A stretch of DNA of 64,000 bases from Ligilactobacillus faecis (GCF_029889745.1 NZ_CP123639.1:1655501-1719500); one strand, 5' to 3'. Counted from the first letter of the stretch, positions 35,234-46,521 are shown. Program-made: numbers and translations. Notes: generated from the sequence alone by a model not told the origin.

Positions 35234-36376
35234 ATGAAAAAGAAAAAACAAAACATGTGGCTCCAGATCTGCATGATCATCTTATTTACAGTTGGAGCCT
35301 TGATCGCTTTGTATCCTTTTTATATCAATGCGCTAAATAACTTTATCGATCGCTACCGTGTAGGGCTGATCGCTAAAGAAAGTGAAAGAGAGAACGCTAA
35401 AAAATTAAAAGCGCTAGAAGAAAAAAATAAGCTCCTTAAGTCAGAAATGGGTAAAGATCCCTTTACAAATGCTTCGACACAAGTCAAATTAGATCTGAAA
35501 AAACATCAGCTTGGCAAAGTTATCATCCCTAAGATCGATGTCGATATTCCATTATTTGACAAGACCACAAGTAAAACGTTGCAATATGGAGCGGCTGTTT
35601 TAGATGGTACTTCTTATCCGGTCGGAGGTAAAGGGACGCATTCAGTCGTCTCTAGTCACCGCGGTCTACCTGAACGGAAATTATTTACCGACTTGAATAA
35701 GCTAAAAAAAGGTGACTTGTTTATTTTTGAAGTTTATGGGAAAAAATTAGCTTATAAGATCGACAAGATCCAAACAGTCTTGCCGACCGATACTTCTGTT
35801 TTAGCTAAAGAACCTGGGCGCGACTTGGCCTCGCTTTTGACGTGTACGCCCTATATGTTGAATACACATCGGCTCGTTTTGACAGGCCATCGAGTCCCGT
35901 ATACCGCTGAGATCGCTAAAAAAGCTAAAGATGCCACATGGCGCAATACGCTCAGACAAGCATTGATCTTAGGAGGGTGTCTTGTACTTTTTGGGTTGCT
36001 TCTATATTTGTTGTTCCACACGATCTATTTGGCACGACTCAAAAAGATCCCGTTTGATCTTTGTTTCTACTGTTTAGCAGTGGATGGATCTCCGTTAGTT
36101 GGCAAAACTTTTGGTTTATACGACAAAAAAGGTAAATACATGCTGAAACGCGATGGTGTCCCTTATCAAGCTACAAGTGACCAAACTGGGCGAGTTTGTT
36201 TTACAGACCTTCCTGGTGGGTTATACGGGGTACGCTTAAAAGAAGCACCACGGAAAATGACGATCCGTGCTGGAACAAAGAAGCTCAAACAAACTAAAGG
36301 AAAATTATATCCCCGTAAAAGTCAAAGCGTTCAGATCGAAGATGAGACGCAAATGATAAAATGGTATTTTAAGTAA
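35234..36376 (+). CDS. Class C sortase with a C-terminal pilin-like domain
   Basis: The 380-residue protein has an N-terminal membrane helix (about 10-30), the class C lid motif DPF (75-77), and a sortase domain with His142, the TC signature LLTCTPY (Cys204) and Arg213. A second helix (about 241-266), followed by RLKK, ends the usual class C protein. Here about 105 further residues follow (275-380) that read like a SpaA/Cna-B fold (PLVGKTFGLYDKKGKY, DLPGGLYGVRLKEAP) but lack the isopeptide Lys and Glu. By topology this tail is cytoplasmic. ATG 35234 is supported by AGAAAGG. It polymerises the pilus. Confidence 0.9.
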   Translation: MKKKKQNMWLQICMIILFTVGALIALYPFYINALNNFIDRYRVGLIAKESERENAKKLKALEEKNKLLKSEMGKDPFTNASTQVKLDLKKHQLGKVIIPKIDVDIPLFDKTTSKTLQYGAAVLDGTSYPVGGKGTHSVVSSHRGLPERKLFTDLNKLKKGDLFIFEVYGKKLAYKIDKIQTVLPTDTSVLAKEPGRDLASLLTCTPYMLNTHRLVLTGHRVPYTAEIAKKAKDATWRNTLRQALILGGCLVLFGLLLYLLFHTIYLARLKKIPFDLCFYCLAVDGSPLVGKTFGLYDKKGKYMLKRDGVPYQATSDQTGRVCFTDLPGGLYGVRLKEAPRKMTIRAGTKKLKQTKGKLYPRKSQSVQIEDETQMIKWYFK

Positions 36377-36380
36377 AATG

Positions 36381-36425
36381 ACCGCCTGAAACATTGTTCG
36401 TGTTTTAGGTGGTTATTTAATTTTA
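36381..36425 (+). terminator. Hairpin after the sortase gene
   Basis: A 13-bp stem with two G-U pairs (36381-36393 with 36401-36413) is followed by a T-rich tail. It probably ends the pilus transcript. Confidence 0.6.
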
Positions 36426-36501
36426 TTTTTCAAGTATATTCTTTTATGTAGAATGATAAAAGTATATTATTTATTAATTTAAACGAAAATATCCGTCTTT
36501 T

Positions 36502-36533
36502 TAGTTGACGAATATAAATGTGTTTGTTATCTT
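36502..36533 (+). promoter_or_regulatory. purC promoter with overlapping PurBox-like site
   Basis: TTGACG (36505-36510), a 17-base spacer and TATCTT (36528-36533). The -35 box overlaps ACGAATAT, a PurBox core on the plus strand. Confidence 0.6.
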
Positions 36534-36575
36534 ATATGTGTAAATTATCGAAATATACTTTTTGTTTTTGTTGTT

Positions 36576-36588
36576 AACGTTCGTTTTT
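36576..36588 (-). promoter_or_regulatory. PurBox in the purC leader
   Basis: On the minus strand AAAAACGAACGTT is close to the PurBox consensus and nearly the same as the box at purE. It lies 26 bases before the purC start. Confidence 0.6.
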
Positions 36589-36613
36589 TGCACAGAAAGA
36601 GGCTATTAGATTT

Positions 36614-37327
36614 ATGGGACATGTGATTTATACCGGTAAAGCTAAACAGATGTGGAGTACCGACGATCCAGAAGTTTTGCGCGTTGTTTATCTCGATCAG
36701 GCTACCGCGTTGAATGGTAAGAAAAGAGACCAGATCCAAGGTAAGGGTCAGCTCAATAATGAGATCTCGACGTTGATCTTTACATATTTGAACGCTAAGG
36801 GAGTCAAAACACATTTTATCAAAAAGATCTCAGCGACCGAAGAATTAGTCAAAAAAGTCGAGATCATCCCGTTAGAAGCAGTTACGCGCAATATCGCGAC
36901 CGGTCATTTTGTAACGCGTTTTGGGGTCGAAGATGGCCTTGTATTTCCAACGCCAGTCGAAGAGACCTACTATAAAAGTGACGCTTTAGACGATCCATTT
37001 ATCAATCGTTCGCAAATTTTAGCCTTGGGCTTGGCAACGGAAGACGAATTAGCTGAGATCTGGCAACTTTCCCGTCAAGTCAATGAACTTTTAAAGGCAC
37101 TTTTTGCCAAAGCTGGCTTGATCTTAGTCGATTTTAAGCTAGAATTTGGACGTTTAGGCGACGGGACGCTCGTTTTGGCAGATGAGTTTTCACCAGATAA
37201 TTGTCGTCTCTGGGATCAACAAACAAGATCGCATTTAGATAAAGATGTCTATCGAAAAGATCTTGGAGATTTGACTCCAGTCTACGCTGAAGTTTTACAT
37301 CGTTTGAAGAAAGTTTTGGAGGGCTAA
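36614..37327 (+). CDS. purC: SAICAR synthetase
   Basis: PurC joins aspartate to CAIR with ATP. The 237-residue protein shows the family start YTGKAKQMWSTDDPEVLRVVYLD as two conserved blocks, the LEAVTRNIATGHFVTRFG region and the LILVDFKLEFGR signature. It is the first gene of the second half of the pur pathway and has its own promoter and PurBoxes, as needed after separation from purB by the pilus cluster. An AGAAAGAGG site precedes the ATG. Confidence 0.96.
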   Translation: MGHVIYTGKAKQMWSTDDPEVLRVVYLDQATALNGKKRDQIQGKGQLNNEISTLIFTYLNAKGVKTHFIKKISATEELVKKVEIIPLEAVTRNIATGHFVTRFGVEDGLVFPTPVEETYYKSDALDDPFINRSQILALGLATEDELAEIWQLSRQVNELLKALFAKAGLILVDFKLEFGRLGDGTLVLADEFSPDNCRLWDQQTRSHLDKDVYRKDLGDLTPVYAEVLHRLKKVLEG

Positions 37328-37332
37328 ACAAA

Positions 37333-37584
37333 ATGGTCAATGTACGCATCTATGTAACTTATAAAGAATCTGTTTTTGATCCTCAAGGTGACACGATCAA
37401 ACAAGCGATCCAAGGTCTTGGACATACTGAAGTTTTAGATGTCAAAGTAGGCAAGTTCTTTGACGTGACACTTGATCCGACGCAAAAAGAACTAGCTCAG
37501 GCTGTTAAAGAGATCGCCGAAGAACTTTTAGTTAATTTCAATCTTGAAACTTACAAATATGAAGTGATGGAGGAAACAAAATGA
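37333..37584 (+). CDS. purS: FGAM synthase subunit PurS
   Basis: PurS is the 83-residue structural subunit of the three-part FGAM synthase. It has the typical pattern [19 protein letters not shown] and CNPVIE-type ending region, here [14 protein letters not shown]. The start is five bases after purC and the stop overlaps purQ by four bases, so subunits are made in coupled fashion. It bridges PurL and PurQ and helps pass ammonia. Confidence 0.93.
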   Translation: MVNVRIYVTYKESVFDPQGDTIKQAIQGLGHTEVLDVKVGKFFDVTLDPTQKELAQAVKEIAEELLVNFNLETYKYEVMEETK

Positions 37585-38264
37585 AACTTGCAGTCGTTGT
37601 TTTCCCAGGGTCAAACTGCGATGTTGATCTTTACGAAGCGCTGCGTTTGTTTCCAACAGTCAAAGTTGAATACGTATCGCATAAATGTGCCGATCTGAGC
37701 GGGTTTGATGGGGTTTTGTTACCTGGCGGTTTTTCGTATGGCGATTACCTACGCTGTGGGGCTATCGCACGTTTTTCCAAGATCATGCCAGAGATCGTTC
37801 GGATGGCAAATGAAGGGAAACCTGTTTTTGGAACATGCAATGGCTTTCAGATCTTGACTGAGGCTGGCTTGTTACCAGGTGCTTTGAAGCAAAATGATAG
37901 TTTGAAGTTTGTTTGTAAGACAGTAGCTGTGCGGGTCGAAAATAATAAAACGCCGTTTACGACGCGTTACCAAAAAGACGAAGTGATCGCTTTACCGATC
38001 GCCCATGCTGATGGTAGTTATTTTGCTGATGAAGAAACGTTAGCTCAGCTTGAGGCAAATGGCCAGGTCGTCTTTCGCTATGCTGATGAGAACCCTAATG
38101 GCAGTTTACATGATATCGCCGGGATCTGTAATGAAAAAGGTAACGTTTTAGGGCTTATGCCCCACCCTGAACGTGCGGTCGAAGCTTTATTAGGTAATGA
38201 AGATGGGCGGCGTGTTTTTGAATCATTATTAGAATACGGTACAGTCAAAACGGAGGAAAAATAA
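37581..38264 (+). CDS. purQ: FGAM synthase glutaminase subunit PurQ
   Basis: PurQ is the class I glutaminase that supplies ammonia to PurL. The 227-residue protein has [15 protein letters not shown], the nucleophile elbow GTCNGFQIL with the catalytic Cys, and the HPE end of the triad in [10 protein letters not shown]. It overlaps purS by four bases and purL by one base. Length and motifs are complete. Confidence 0.96.
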   Translation: MKLAVVVFPGSNCDVDLYEALRLFPTVKVEYVSHKCADLSGFDGVLLPGGFSYGDYLRCGAIARFSKIMPEIVRMANEGKPVFGTCNGFQILTEAGLLPGALKQNDSLKFVCKTVAVRVENNKTPFTTRYQKDEVIALPIAHADGSYFADEETLAQLEANGQVVFRYADENPNGSLHDIAGICNEKGNVLGLMPHPERAVEALLGNEDGRRVFESLLEYGTVKTEEK

Positions 38265-40489
38265 TGGCAGAATTGACACCACAAGAGATCAAGGAGCAAA
38301 AACCATACCTTGAATGGGGCTTAACGCAAAAAGAATACGACTATATTTGCGCTAAATTGCTCAAACGCCTCCCAAATTATACTGAAACAGGGCTTTTTGC
38401 CGTGATGTGGAGCGAACATTGTTCTTATAAAAAATCAAAGCCAGTTTTGCGTCTCTTTCCTAACAAAAACGCACGTGTGCTCCAAGGCCCTGGTGAAGGA
38501 GCTGGGATCGTTGACATCGGTGATGGACAAGCGGTCGTTTTTAAAGCTGAAAGTCATAATCATCCTTCAGCCGTCGAACCTTATGAAGGAGCTGCGACTG
38601 GTGTTGGGGGCATTTTACGCGATATCTTCAGCATGGGTGCTCGTCCGATCGCTTCGCTCGATTCTTTACACTTTGGAGAATTGACTGACGCACGCACACG
38701 TTATTTGATCGACGGTGTTGTTTCAGGGATCGGTGGTTACGGGAATTGTATGGGGATCCCGACCGTTGGGGGTGAGATCACCTTTGATGAATGTTATCGT
38801 GGCAACTGTTTAGTTAACGCGATGAGCGTAGGTCTGATGGATCAAAAAGATATGCAAAAAGGTCGGGCTGCTGGTGTTGGCAACGCAGTGATCTATGTCG
38901 GAGCCAAAACAGGGCGCGATGGGATCCACGGAGCAACATTTGCTTCTAGCGATTTTAGTGATGAAAAAGAAACGCAACGCTCAGCCGTGCAAGTCGGTGA
39001 TCCGTTCATGGAAAAACTTTTGTTAGAAGCGTGCTTAAAATTGACACATGAACATGCTGATTGGTTAGTGGGGATCCAAGATATGGGGGCCGCTGGGATC
39101 GCTTCTTCTTCATGTGAAATGGCATCTAAAGCTGGTAGTGGCTTAGTTTTAGAACTTGATGAAGTTCCACAACGTGAAAGTCATATGTCAGCGTATGAGA
39201 TCATGCTCTCAGAATCACAAGAACGGATGCTACTTTGTGTGCATAAGGGACATGAAGCTGATGTTATCAAACTATTTAAAGATTTTGATTTAGAAGCAGT
39301 TGTGATCGGTCGGGTGACTGATGACGGACGTTATGTTTTGCGCCACCAAGGACAAGTCGTGACAGATATTCCTGTTTCGACTTTAACAGATGATGTTTTA
39401 GAAGAACCTAGCGAAGAACGCGAGCCCTTGCGTCTACAAGAAGCTCGTAAAAAAGCGCCTTATCGCCCTGAAATAACCGATCCTAAGCAAACGCTCTTAG
39501 ATCTTTTAGCTCAACCAACGATCGCTTCAAAAGAGATGTTTACGCAAACTTATGACTCACAAGTTCGAACAAGTACTGTTGTTGGACCGGGGAGTGATGC
39601 TGGCGTCGTCCGGATCCGCGGAACAAAAAAAGCTTTAGCGATGACGACTGATGGCAATGGACGTTTCGTTTATCTTGATCCAAAGATCGGTGGGCAGATG
39701 GCAGTAACTGAAGCGTGTGCTAACATCATCTCAAGTGGGGCGTTGCCTTTAGCGATGACAGACTGTTTGAACTATGGAGATCCAAACGATCCAGAGATCT
39801 ATTATGAGTTGCATCAGTCAGTTGCAGGTATGGCACAAGCATGTGAGATCTTTGATACCCCAGTGATCTCAGGAAATGTCTCGCTTTATAATGAAAATAA
39901 TGGGGAAGCGATCTATGGAACTCCGATGGTCGGTATGGTCGGTCTGATCGCAGATACTAAGCATATTATCCAAGCAACAGCTAAAAATGCGGGTGAACTT
40001 TTGTATCTTGTGGGCCCACAGACGAAAGCTGATTTTGCAGGAAGTGAGTTACAAAAGATGTTGACAGGCAAGATCTCTGGAACATTGGCGCCACTAGATC
40101 TCAAGCGGCTTGCTCAAACATTTACTAACTTACATCAGGCGATGAAGCAAGGGTTAGTGACAAGTAGTCATGATGCAAGCGAAGGCGGGCTTGGTGTATG
40201 TTTAGCAGAATTATTCTTTAAGACTGAATTAGGGGCAAAAGTCAAATTTGATTTTTCAGCCGCTGAACTATTTAGTGAGACGGCCGGACGTTTTTTAGTC
40301 ACAGTTGCTAAAAAAGATCAACAGGCGTTTGAAACACTATTGGGCAAAGCTCAAGTTTTAGTCGGTGAAGTTACTACGACAAAAGAGCTTGATGTCACAG
40401 TCGCTGAAACGCACTTTACGGTTCCAGTCGCTACAGCACAAAAAGTATGGGAGGAAGCGATACCTTGTCTTATGAGATCAAAGGCTTAA
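38264..40489 (+). CDS. purL: FGAM synthase large subunit PurL
   Basis: PurL turns FGAR into FGAM using ATP and ammonia from PurQ. The 741-residue small-type PurL has [49 protein letters not shown] and [11 protein letters not shown]. It needs PurS and PurQ as partners, both encoded just upstream. Its 3' end overlaps the purF start by 25 bases, so the purF ribosome binding site lies inside purL. Confidence 0.97.
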   Translation: MAELTPQEIKEQKPYLEWGLTQKEYDYICAKLLKRLPNYTETGLFAVMWSEHCSYKKSKPVLRLFPNKNARVLQGPGEGAGIVDIGDGQAVVFKAESHNHPSAVEPYEGAATGVGGILRDIFSMGARPIASLDSLHFGELTDARTRYLIDGVVSGIGGYGNCMGIPTVGGEITFDECYRGNCLVNAMSVGLMDQKDMQKGRAAGVGNAVIYVGAKTGRDGIHGATFASSDFSDEKETQRSAVQVGDPFMEKLLLEACLKLTHEHADWLVGIQDMGAAGIASSSCEMASKAGSGLVLELDEVPQRESHMSAYEIMLSESQERMLLCVHKGHEADVIKLFKDFDLEAVVIGRVTDDGRYVLRHQGQVVTDIPVSTLTDDVLEEPSEEREPLRLQEARKKAPYRPEITDPKQTLLDLLAQPTIASKEMFTQTYDSQVRTSTVVGPGSDAGVVRIRGTKKALAMTTDGNGRFVYLDPKIGGQMAVTEACANIISSGALPLAMTDCLNYGDPNDPEIYYELHQSVAGMAQACEIFDTPVISGNVSLYNENNGEAIYGTPMVGMVGLIADTKHIIQATAKNAGELLYLVGPQTKADFAGSELQKMLTGKISGTLAPLDLKRLAQTFTNLHQAMKQGLVTSSHDASEGGLGVCLAELFFKTELGAKVKFDFSAAELFSETAGRFLVTVAKKDQQAFETLLGKAQVLVGEVTTTKELDVTVAETHFTVPVATAQKVWEEAIPCLMRSKA

Positions 40490-41913
40490 ATGAAGAGTGT
40501 GGTGTTTTTGGTGTCTTTGGAACTAAAAACGCTGAACAATTGACGTATTTTGGCTTACACAGCCTCCAACATCGTGGGCAAGAAGGAGCTGGGATCGTTT
40601 CAAGTGATGGGACGACTTTAAAGCAATTTCGCAATAAAGGTCTTTTAGCTGAAGTTTTTGCTAATGAAGCAGATCTAAATGCTTTAGCTGGGACAGCGGC
40701 GATCGGACATGTACGGTATGGGACGAGTGGCAATGATTCGCTCAATAATCTCCAACCATTTTTATTTGAATTTTACGATGGGCAAGTTGCGTTAGCACAT
40801 AATGGTAATTTGACGAATGCTAGAGCGTTGCGCAAAAAGCTTGAATGTGCCGGAGCTGTTTTTCAGTCTAATTCAGATACTGAGATCTTGATCCATTTGA
40901 TCCGCCAAAAACATGAGCTCTCTTTCAAAGAAGCACTCAAAGCAAGTTTGAACGAAGTACATGGTGGCTTTGCTTTTGTTTTGTTACAAAATGAACGTTT
41001 GTACGCGGCACTTGATCCGCACGGTTTTCGTCCGCTTTGTATCGGGCAACTCAAAAATGGGGCGTACGTCGTTGCAAGTGAAACATGTGCCTTAGATATG
41101 TTGGGAGCCAAATTTGTTCGTGATGTTTTACCAGGTGAGCTGATCACGATCGATCATTCTGGGATGACAGTCGAACATTATACTGATCAGACTCAGTTGG
41201 CACTTTGCTCGATGGAATTTATCTATTTTGCGCGTCCAGATTCGATCATTCACGGAGTCAATGTGCATAACGCCCGCAAACAAATGGGACGCTTGCTTGC
41301 CAAAGAATGCCCTGTTCAAGCTGATATCGTGATCGGTGTGCCCAACTCTTCTTTGTCAGCAGCGTCTGGTTTTGCCGAAGAGGCAGGCTTACCGTATGAA
41401 ATGGGTCTGATCAAGAGTCAATATGTTGCGCGAACCTTTATCCAACCAACCCAAGAATTGCGTGAGCGGGGCGTTAAACTTAAGTTATCTGCTGTTCGGG
41501 GCGTTGTTGAAGGCAAGAGCGTGGCGATCGTTGATGATTCGATCGTGCGGGGAACGACCTCTAAGCAGATCGTCAAACTTTTAAAAGAAGCAGGTGCAAA
41601 AGAAGTCCATATGCGGATCGCTTCACCACCTTTGAAATTTCCGTGTTTTTATGGAATCGATATCTCGACGCGCTCAGAATTGATCGCAGCTGAAAAGAGT
41701 GTCGCTGAGATAAAAGATTTGATCGGGGCGGATTCGCTTGGCTTTTTGAGTATTGAAAGTTTGATCGCTGCGATCGCTTTACCAGATGGTCAAACTGTCC
41801 CAAATGGTGGCTTGACTGTAGCGTACTTTGACGGAAATTATCCAACACCACTGTATGATTATGAAGCTAGTTATCGCGCTTCACTTGCACAACAACAAGA
41901 AAGGAAAGGGTAA
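40465..41913 (+). CDS. purF: Amidophosphoribosyltransferase
   Basis: PurF makes phosphoribosylamine from PRPP and glutamine, the committed step. It has a short propeptide before the N-terminal nucleophile Cys in [12 protein letters not shown], the Ntn glutaminase features [10 protein letters not shown] and RYGTSG, and the PRPP loop [19 protein letters not shown] 40465 was chosen because GGGAGGA stands nine bases upstream and because the product starts [12 protein letters not shown] as in relatives; an ATG at 40447 lies within that site. It yields 482 residues. Confidence 0.96.
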   Translation: MSYEIKGLNEECGVFGVFGTKNAEQLTYFGLHSLQHRGQEGAGIVSSDGTTLKQFRNKGLLAEVFANEADLNALAGTAAIGHVRYGTSGNDSLNNLQPFLFEFYDGQVALAHNGNLTNARALRKKLECAGAVFQSNSDTEILIHLIRQKHELSFKEALKASLNEVHGGFAFVLLQNERLYAALDPHGFRPLCIGQLKNGAYVVASETCALDMLGAKFVRDVLPGELITIDHSGMTVEHYTDQTQLALCSMEFIYFARPDSIIHGVNVHNARKQMGRLLAKECPVQADIVIGVPNSSLSAASGFAEEAGLPYEMGLIKSQYVARTFIQPTQELRERGVKLKLSAVRGVVEGKSVAIVDDSIVRGTTSKQIVKLLKEAGAKEVHMRIASPPLKFPCFYGIDISTRSELIAAEKSVAEIKDLIGADSLGFLSIESLIAAIALPDGQTVPNGGLTVAYFDGNYPTPLYDYEASYRASLAQQQERKG

Positions 41914-41914
41914 G

Positions 41915-42973
41915 ATGAGTCGATATCAAGAAGCTGGCGTTGATGTGACTGCTGGCTATGAAATGGTCGATCAGATCAAAGCAGATGTTGCAAAAACTAA
42001 GAGACCAGGAGTTTTAGGAGCGCTAGGCAGTTTTGGTGGTCTGTTTGATCTAGGTTCGTTAAATTATAAGCACCCCGTCTTAGTTTCAGGGACTGACGGG
42101 GTCGGGACCAAACTTTTGATCGCTCAAAAAGCAGCTAAACATACAACGATCGGGATCGATTGTGTGGCGATGTGTGTCAATGATATTTTAGCTCAAGGGG
42201 CTGAACCGCTCTATTTTCTAGATTATATCGCGACTGGAAAAAACCTCCCTCAAAAGATGGCTCAGATCGTTTCTGGGGTCGCAACTGGCTGTAAAGAAGC
42301 AAATGCCGCTCTACTTGGGGGTGAGACTGCTGAAATGCCAGATATGTATGCTTCAGATGAGTATGATCTAGCTGGGTTTGCTGTTGGTGTTGTTGAAAAA
42401 GAACAACTTTTAGATGAGACAAAACCTAAAGCCGGGATGGTCTTACTAGGTCTACCTTCAAGTGGTCTACACTCAAATGGCTATTCATTAGTACGCCAGA
42501 TCTTATTTAAAGATCACAAGCTTGCTTTAACTGAGACCCCAGCTGAATTAGGCGGACAAAACTTAGCTGAAGCCTTACTAGAACCAACACGGATCTACGT
42601 TAAAGCTGTGTTGCCTCTGCTCAAAAAAGGTCTGGTAGCTGGGATCAGTCATATCACAGGTGGTGGGTTATATGAAAATCTTCCGCGGATGTATGCTGAT
42701 GATCTTCAAGCGCAACTTGATTATACAACTTGGGAAAAACCTGCGATCTTTGATTATTTGGCCCAAATGGGTGGATTGACGCTACAAGATAGTCTAGAGA
42801 CGTTCAATATGGGGTTGGGTTTAGTTTTAGCAATTGCTCCAGCTGATCTGGCTGAAGTTAAAGCTCTCTTGACTGCACAAAATGAACGTTATTTTGAGAT
42901 CGGAAAATTAGTTGCACGTCCAGCTGATGAAGCTAAATTGATCATTGATAAGGTGGGAGAAACATGCGAGTAG
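41915..42973 (+). CDS. purM: AIR synthetase
   Basis: PurM closes the imidazole ring, making AIR from FGAM and ATP. The 352-residue protein has [42 protein letters not shown] and [15 protein letters not shown] 41915 follows AAGGAAAGGG; the frame is open upstream inside purF but without homology. The gene starts just after the purF stop and overlaps purN by ten bases. Confidence 0.96.
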   Translation: MSRYQEAGVDVTAGYEMVDQIKADVAKTKRPGVLGALGSFGGLFDLGSLNYKHPVLVSGTDGVGTKLLIAQKAAKHTTIGIDCVAMCVNDILAQGAEPLYFLDYIATGKNLPQKMAQIVSGVATGCKEANAALLGGETAEMPDMYASDEYDLAGFAVGVVEKEQLLDETKPKAGMVLLGLPSSGLHSNGYSLVRQILFKDHKLALTETPAELGGQNLAEALLEPTRIYVKAVLPLLKKGLVAGISHITGGGLYENLPRMYADDLQAQLDYTTWEKPAIFDYLAQMGGLTLQDSLETFNMGLGLVLAIAPADLAEVKALLTAQNERYFEIGKLVARPADEAKLIIDKVGETCE

Positions 42974-43533
42974 CGATCTTTGCCTCTGGGAATGGCAGTA
43001 ATTTTGAAGTTTTAGCAAAGCATTTTGCCAAAGGCGAATTTAACGCCGAACTAGCCTTAGTTTTTTGCGATCACCCTGAAGCTTTTGTCCTTGAACGCGC
43101 CAAGCGGTTGCAGATCCCAGCTGCGACTTTCACAGTCAAAGAATGTCATGGTAAAGAGGCGTATGAAAAACGGTTATTAGCACTTTTACAGGCTAAAAAG
43201 ATCGATTTTATCGTTTTAGCAGGTTATATGCGGATCTTAGGGCAAGAGATCGTTTGTGCTTACGATAAAAAGATCGTCAATCTACATCCAGCTTATTTAC
43301 CTGAATATCAAGGATTGCATGCGATCGAGCGGGCCTTTTTAGATCATGAACGGACCGGTAAAGATCAGACGGGAGTAACGATCCATTATGTTGATACTGG
43401 TCTTGATACTGGGCCGGTGATCTTACAACAAAAAGTACCGATCTATCCAGATGATACGCTTGCGACGCTTGAAGCAAGGATCCACGCAGTCGAACACGAA
43501 CTTTACCCTAAAGCATTGAGCCAGATATTATAG
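42964..43533 (+). CDS. purN: GAR transformylase
   Basis: PurN formylates GAR using 10-formyl-THF. The 189-residue protein has [13 protein letters not shown] at the N-terminus and the catalytic region [19 protein letters not shown], followed by [18 protein letters not shown]. It overlaps purM by ten bases and is followed by purH after 14 bases. The length is normal for bacterial PurN. Confidence 0.95.
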   Translation: MRVAIFASGNGSNFEVLAKHFAKGEFNAELALVFCDHPEAFVLERAKRLQIPAATFTVKECHGKEAYEKRLLALLQAKKIDFIVLAGYMRILGQEIVCAYDKKIVNLHPAYLPEYQGLHAIERAFLDHERTGKDQTGVTIHYVDTGLDTGPVILQQKVPIYPDDTLATLEARIHAVEHELYPKALSQIL

Positions 43534-43547
43534 AGGAGGATTTTTTC

Positions 43548-45080
43548 TTGAAACGAGCATTGATCAGTCTTTCAGATAAAACAGGTATTGTAGAATTTGC
43601 TAAAGGTCTTGTGGCCCAAGGTTTTGAACTCATTTCAACAGGAGGAACGAAAAAAGTTCTAGAAGAGGCAGGTTTAGCCCCTTTAGCAGTCGAAGAAGTG
43701 ACCGATTTTCCTGAGATCTTAGATGGGCGGGTCAAAACTTTGAACCCCTATATCCATGGAGGATTGTTAGGACGTCGTGATCTAAAAGAACATGTTGAAA
43801 CGATGGAAAAATTAGGGATCCAGCCGATCGATCTTGTTTGTGTCAATTTATATCCTTTCAAAGAGACGATCACAGATCCAACAAAAAAATTAGCTGATGC
43901 GATCGAAAATATCGATATCGGTGGACCAAGTATGTTGCGCTCAGCAGCTAAAAACTTTAACGATGTCACAGTCGTCGTTGATCCAGCCGATCATGCAAAA
44001 GTTTTAGCTGAATTGCAAGCCACAGGTCAAACTTCCTTAGCGACGCGAAAAGCTTTAGCTGCAAAAGCTTTTCGCCATACGGCAGCTTATGATGCTTTGA
44101 TCGCTCAGTATTTGAGTCAAACAGAAGATGCAGTAGCTGAGTTGACGTTGACTTATGAATTAGAAGAACCAATGCGCTATGGGGAAAATTCACATCAAAA
44201 AGCATGGTTTTACCGCGATGCTTTGCCAAAAGCTTACGCAGTCACAGCTGCTAAACAATTGCACGGGAAGCAACTTTCATATAATAATATCAAAGATGCT
44301 GATGCAGCTTTGCGGATCGCACGCGAATTTACAGAACCGACGGTCGTTGCTTTGAAACACATGAATCCGTGTGGGATCGGACAAGCACAGACTTTAGAAG
44401 AAGCTTGGGATCTAGCCTATGCAGCTGATCCGATCTCGATCTTTGGCGGGATCATCGTCTTGAATCGTGTCGTTGATGCTAAGACTGCCGCTAAAATGCA
44501 TAAATTATTTTTAGAGATCATCATCGCGCCTGGATTTACACCAGAAGCTTTAGCGATCTTGACACAAAAGAAGAATTTACGTTTGTTAGAGCTTGATTTT
44601 AGCCAAAAAGATGAGACGCCGGCTTATGAAACAGTTTCTGTCATGGGGGGCTTATTAGTTCAAGAACAAGATATGACATTAGAGGATCCAACAACTTGGC
44701 AAGTCGTGACTAAAAAAGCTCCAACAAAAGAACAGTTACGGTCATTAGAACTAGCTTTGAAAGCAGTTAAACATACTAAATCAAATGCGATCGTGATCGC
44801 AAATGAGAAGCAGACGTTAGGTATCGGAGCTGGACAACCAAATCGGATCGATTCGACTAAGATCGCAGTTGCACATGCTAAAGAAAAGATCGATGACACG
44901 GTCGGCTTAGCTTCAGATGCTTTCTTCCCGATGGATGATTGTGTAGAGTATGCTGCTCAAAATGGGATCAAGGCGATCATTCAGCCTGGTGGTTCGATCA
45001 GAGACGAAGATTCGATCAAAATGGCAGATAAATATGGGATCGCGATGGTCACAACAGGAATCAGACATTTTAGACACTAA
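43548..45080 (+). CDS. purH: AICAR transformylase / IMP cyclohydrolase
   Basis: PurH performs the last two steps to IMP. The 510-residue protein has an N-terminal MGS-like IMP cyclohydrolase domain ([34 protein letters not shown]) and a C-terminal AICAR transformylase domain (LRYGENPHQ-like [21 protein letters not shown], the lysine-histidine pair, and [11 protein letters not shown]). The start is TTG with a strong GAGGAGGA site. It follows purN closely. Confidence 0.96.
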   Translation: MKRALISLSDKTGIVEFAKGLVAQGFELISTGGTKKVLEEAGLAPLAVEEVTDFPEILDGRVKTLNPYIHGGLLGRRDLKEHVETMEKLGIQPIDLVCVNLYPFKETITDPTKKLADAIENIDIGGPSMLRSAAKNFNDVTVVVDPADHAKVLAELQATGQTSLATRKALAAKAFRHTAAYDALIAQYLSQTEDAVAELTLTYELEEPMRYGENSHQKAWFYRDALPKAYAVTAAKQLHGKQLSYNNIKDADAALRIAREFTEPTVVALKHMNPCGIGQAQTLEEAWDLAYAADPISIFGGIIVLNRVVDAKTAAKMHKLFLEIIIAPGFTPEALAILTQKKNLRLLELDFSQKDETPAYETVSVMGGLLVQEQDMTLEDPTTWQVVTKKAPTKEQLRSLELALKAVKHTKSNAIVIANEKQTLGIGAGQPNRIDSTKIAVAHAKEKIDDTVGLASDAFFPMDDCVEYAAQNGIKAIIQPGGSIRDEDSIKMADKYGIAMVTTGIRHFRH

Positions 45081-45111
45081 AGCGCAACAGAAGCGAGGAT
45101 AAGAGCAAGAA

Positions 45112-46377
45112 ATGAAAGATAAACAAAAATTACTTGTGATCGGCTCAGGAGGACGTGAACATGCGATCGCTAAAAAATTATTAGCGAGTCCACATGTGGC
45201 CCAAGTTTTTTGTGCCCCAGGAAACCCGGGGATGGTCGAAGATGGGATCGTAACTTTAGGGATCTCGGAACTTGATTTTGAGGCGTTGAAAGGCTTTTGT
45301 TATGAAGAAGAGATCGACTGGACTTTTGTTGGCCCTGAAAATGCTCTCGTAGCTGGGATCGTCGACTCATTTGAAGCTGATGGTTTTAAGATCTTTGGCC
45401 CAGACAAAAGAGCTGCTAAGCTCGAGGGCTCGAAAGATTTCGCAATGCGGTTCATGAATAAGCATGCGATCCCAACGGCACGTTTTGAAACTTATCAAAG
45501 TTCTGAAACAGCGCTTGCCGGCTTGGCTCATTTTACAGAACCAGTGGTGATCAAAGCTGATGGTTTAGCTGCTGGAAAGGGAGTCGTGATCGCTACAACA
45601 AAGGCTGACGCTGAAAAAGAGATCGCTTTGATGTTTAAAAAAGGACAAAAGCAGATCGTTTTATCAGAATTTTTAGCAGGTCCAGAGTATTCATTATTTG
45701 TCGTTGTCGGAAAAAATGGACATCGGATCTTGCCGCTTGCACAGGATCATAAGCGGGCTTTAGATGATGACAAAGGTGCAAATACAGGGGGAATGGGGGC
45801 ATATAGTCCGTTGCCCCAGTTAGCCCAAGCAGATTATGAAAAAATGGTCACTGAAGTCGTTGAACCAACGATCGCTGGTTTAAGAGCTGAAGATTTCAAT
45901 TATTGTGGGATCTTGTATATTGGATTGATCTTGACTAAAACGGGGCCAAAAGTCATCGAGTACAATGTGCGTCTAGGTGATCCTGAGACGCAAGTCGTTT
46001 TACCACGAGTTGAAAATGATCTAGCTCTCTTAGTTGAAAAAGCACTTTCAGGTGAAACTTTACCAGAGATCAAAGTTTCACAAGAGGCTTGTATCGGTGT
46101 CGTTATCGCAGCTGAAGGCTATCCAGGACAGTATGAGACGGGGCAAGTCTTACCGACATTTACAGAAACCGAACAGTTGAGTTTTGACTATGCGAATGTG
46201 GCGGAAAAAGAACACGAGTTGATCGGAAATGGTGGTCGGATCGTAACAGTGCTTGCAAAGGCTGAAACGCTTGCTAAAGCCCAAGCAGAAGTCTACGCTT
46301 TTTTAGCGACTAAAGAACTTACTGGTTGCTATTATCGGCATGATATCGGGACTAAGGCTACACAAAAAAAATATTGA
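45112..46377 (+). CDS. purD: GAR synthetase
   Basis: PurD joins phosphoribosylamine and glycine with ATP. The 421-residue ATP-grasp protein has LVIGSGGREHAIAKKL, the ADGLAAGKGVVIA loop, DHKRALDDDKGANTGGMGAY and EYNVRLGDPETQ. It is the last gene of the pur operon, 31 bases after purH, and ends at an intrinsic terminator. The ribosome binding site (AGGATAAGAG) is weak. Confidence 0.96.
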   Translation: MKDKQKLLVIGSGGREHAIAKKLLASPHVAQVFCAPGNPGMVEDGIVTLGISELDFEALKGFCYEEEIDWTFVGPENALVAGIVDSFEADGFKIFGPDKRAAKLEGSKDFAMRFMNKHAIPTARFETYQSSETALAGLAHFTEPVVIKADGLAAGKGVVIATTKADAEKEIALMFKKGQKQIVLSEFLAGPEYSLFVVVGKNGHRILPLAQDHKRALDDDKGANTGGMGAYSPLPQLAQADYEKMVTEVVEPTIAGLRAEDFNYCGILYIGLILTKTGPKVIEYNVRLGDPETQVVLPRVENDLALLVEKALSGETLPEIKVSQEACIGVVIAAEGYPGQYETGQVLPTFTETEQLSFDYANVAEKEHELIGNGGRIVTVLAKAETLAKAQAEVYAFLATKELTGCYYRHDIGTKATQKKY

Positions 46378-46393
46378 GTTTATAAAGTAGTAG

Positions 46394-46425
46394 AGTACCT
46401 ATCTGGTTTGAGGTAGGTACTTTTT
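46394..46425 (+). terminator. pur operon terminator
   Basis: AGTACCTA (46394-46401) pairs with TAGGTACT (46414-46421), followed by T5. Confidence 0.8.
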
Positions 46426-46470
46426 AGTCTGCGCCCAAAAAGTGTAATGAGTAGTCGGTCAGACATTTTT

Positions 46471-46489
46471 GTGATAATATCACTTATCA
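46471..46489 (+). promoter_or_regulatory. Nested palindromes before the LysR gene
   Basis: GTGATAATATCAC (46471-46483) and TGATAA-N6-TTATCA (46472-46489) overlap about 35 bases before the start. They fit an autoregulatory LysR-type operator; this is inference. Confidence 0.4.
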
Positions 46490-46521
46490 TATAAACTTTT
46501 TGGGGGGCTCAAATAGTTACG

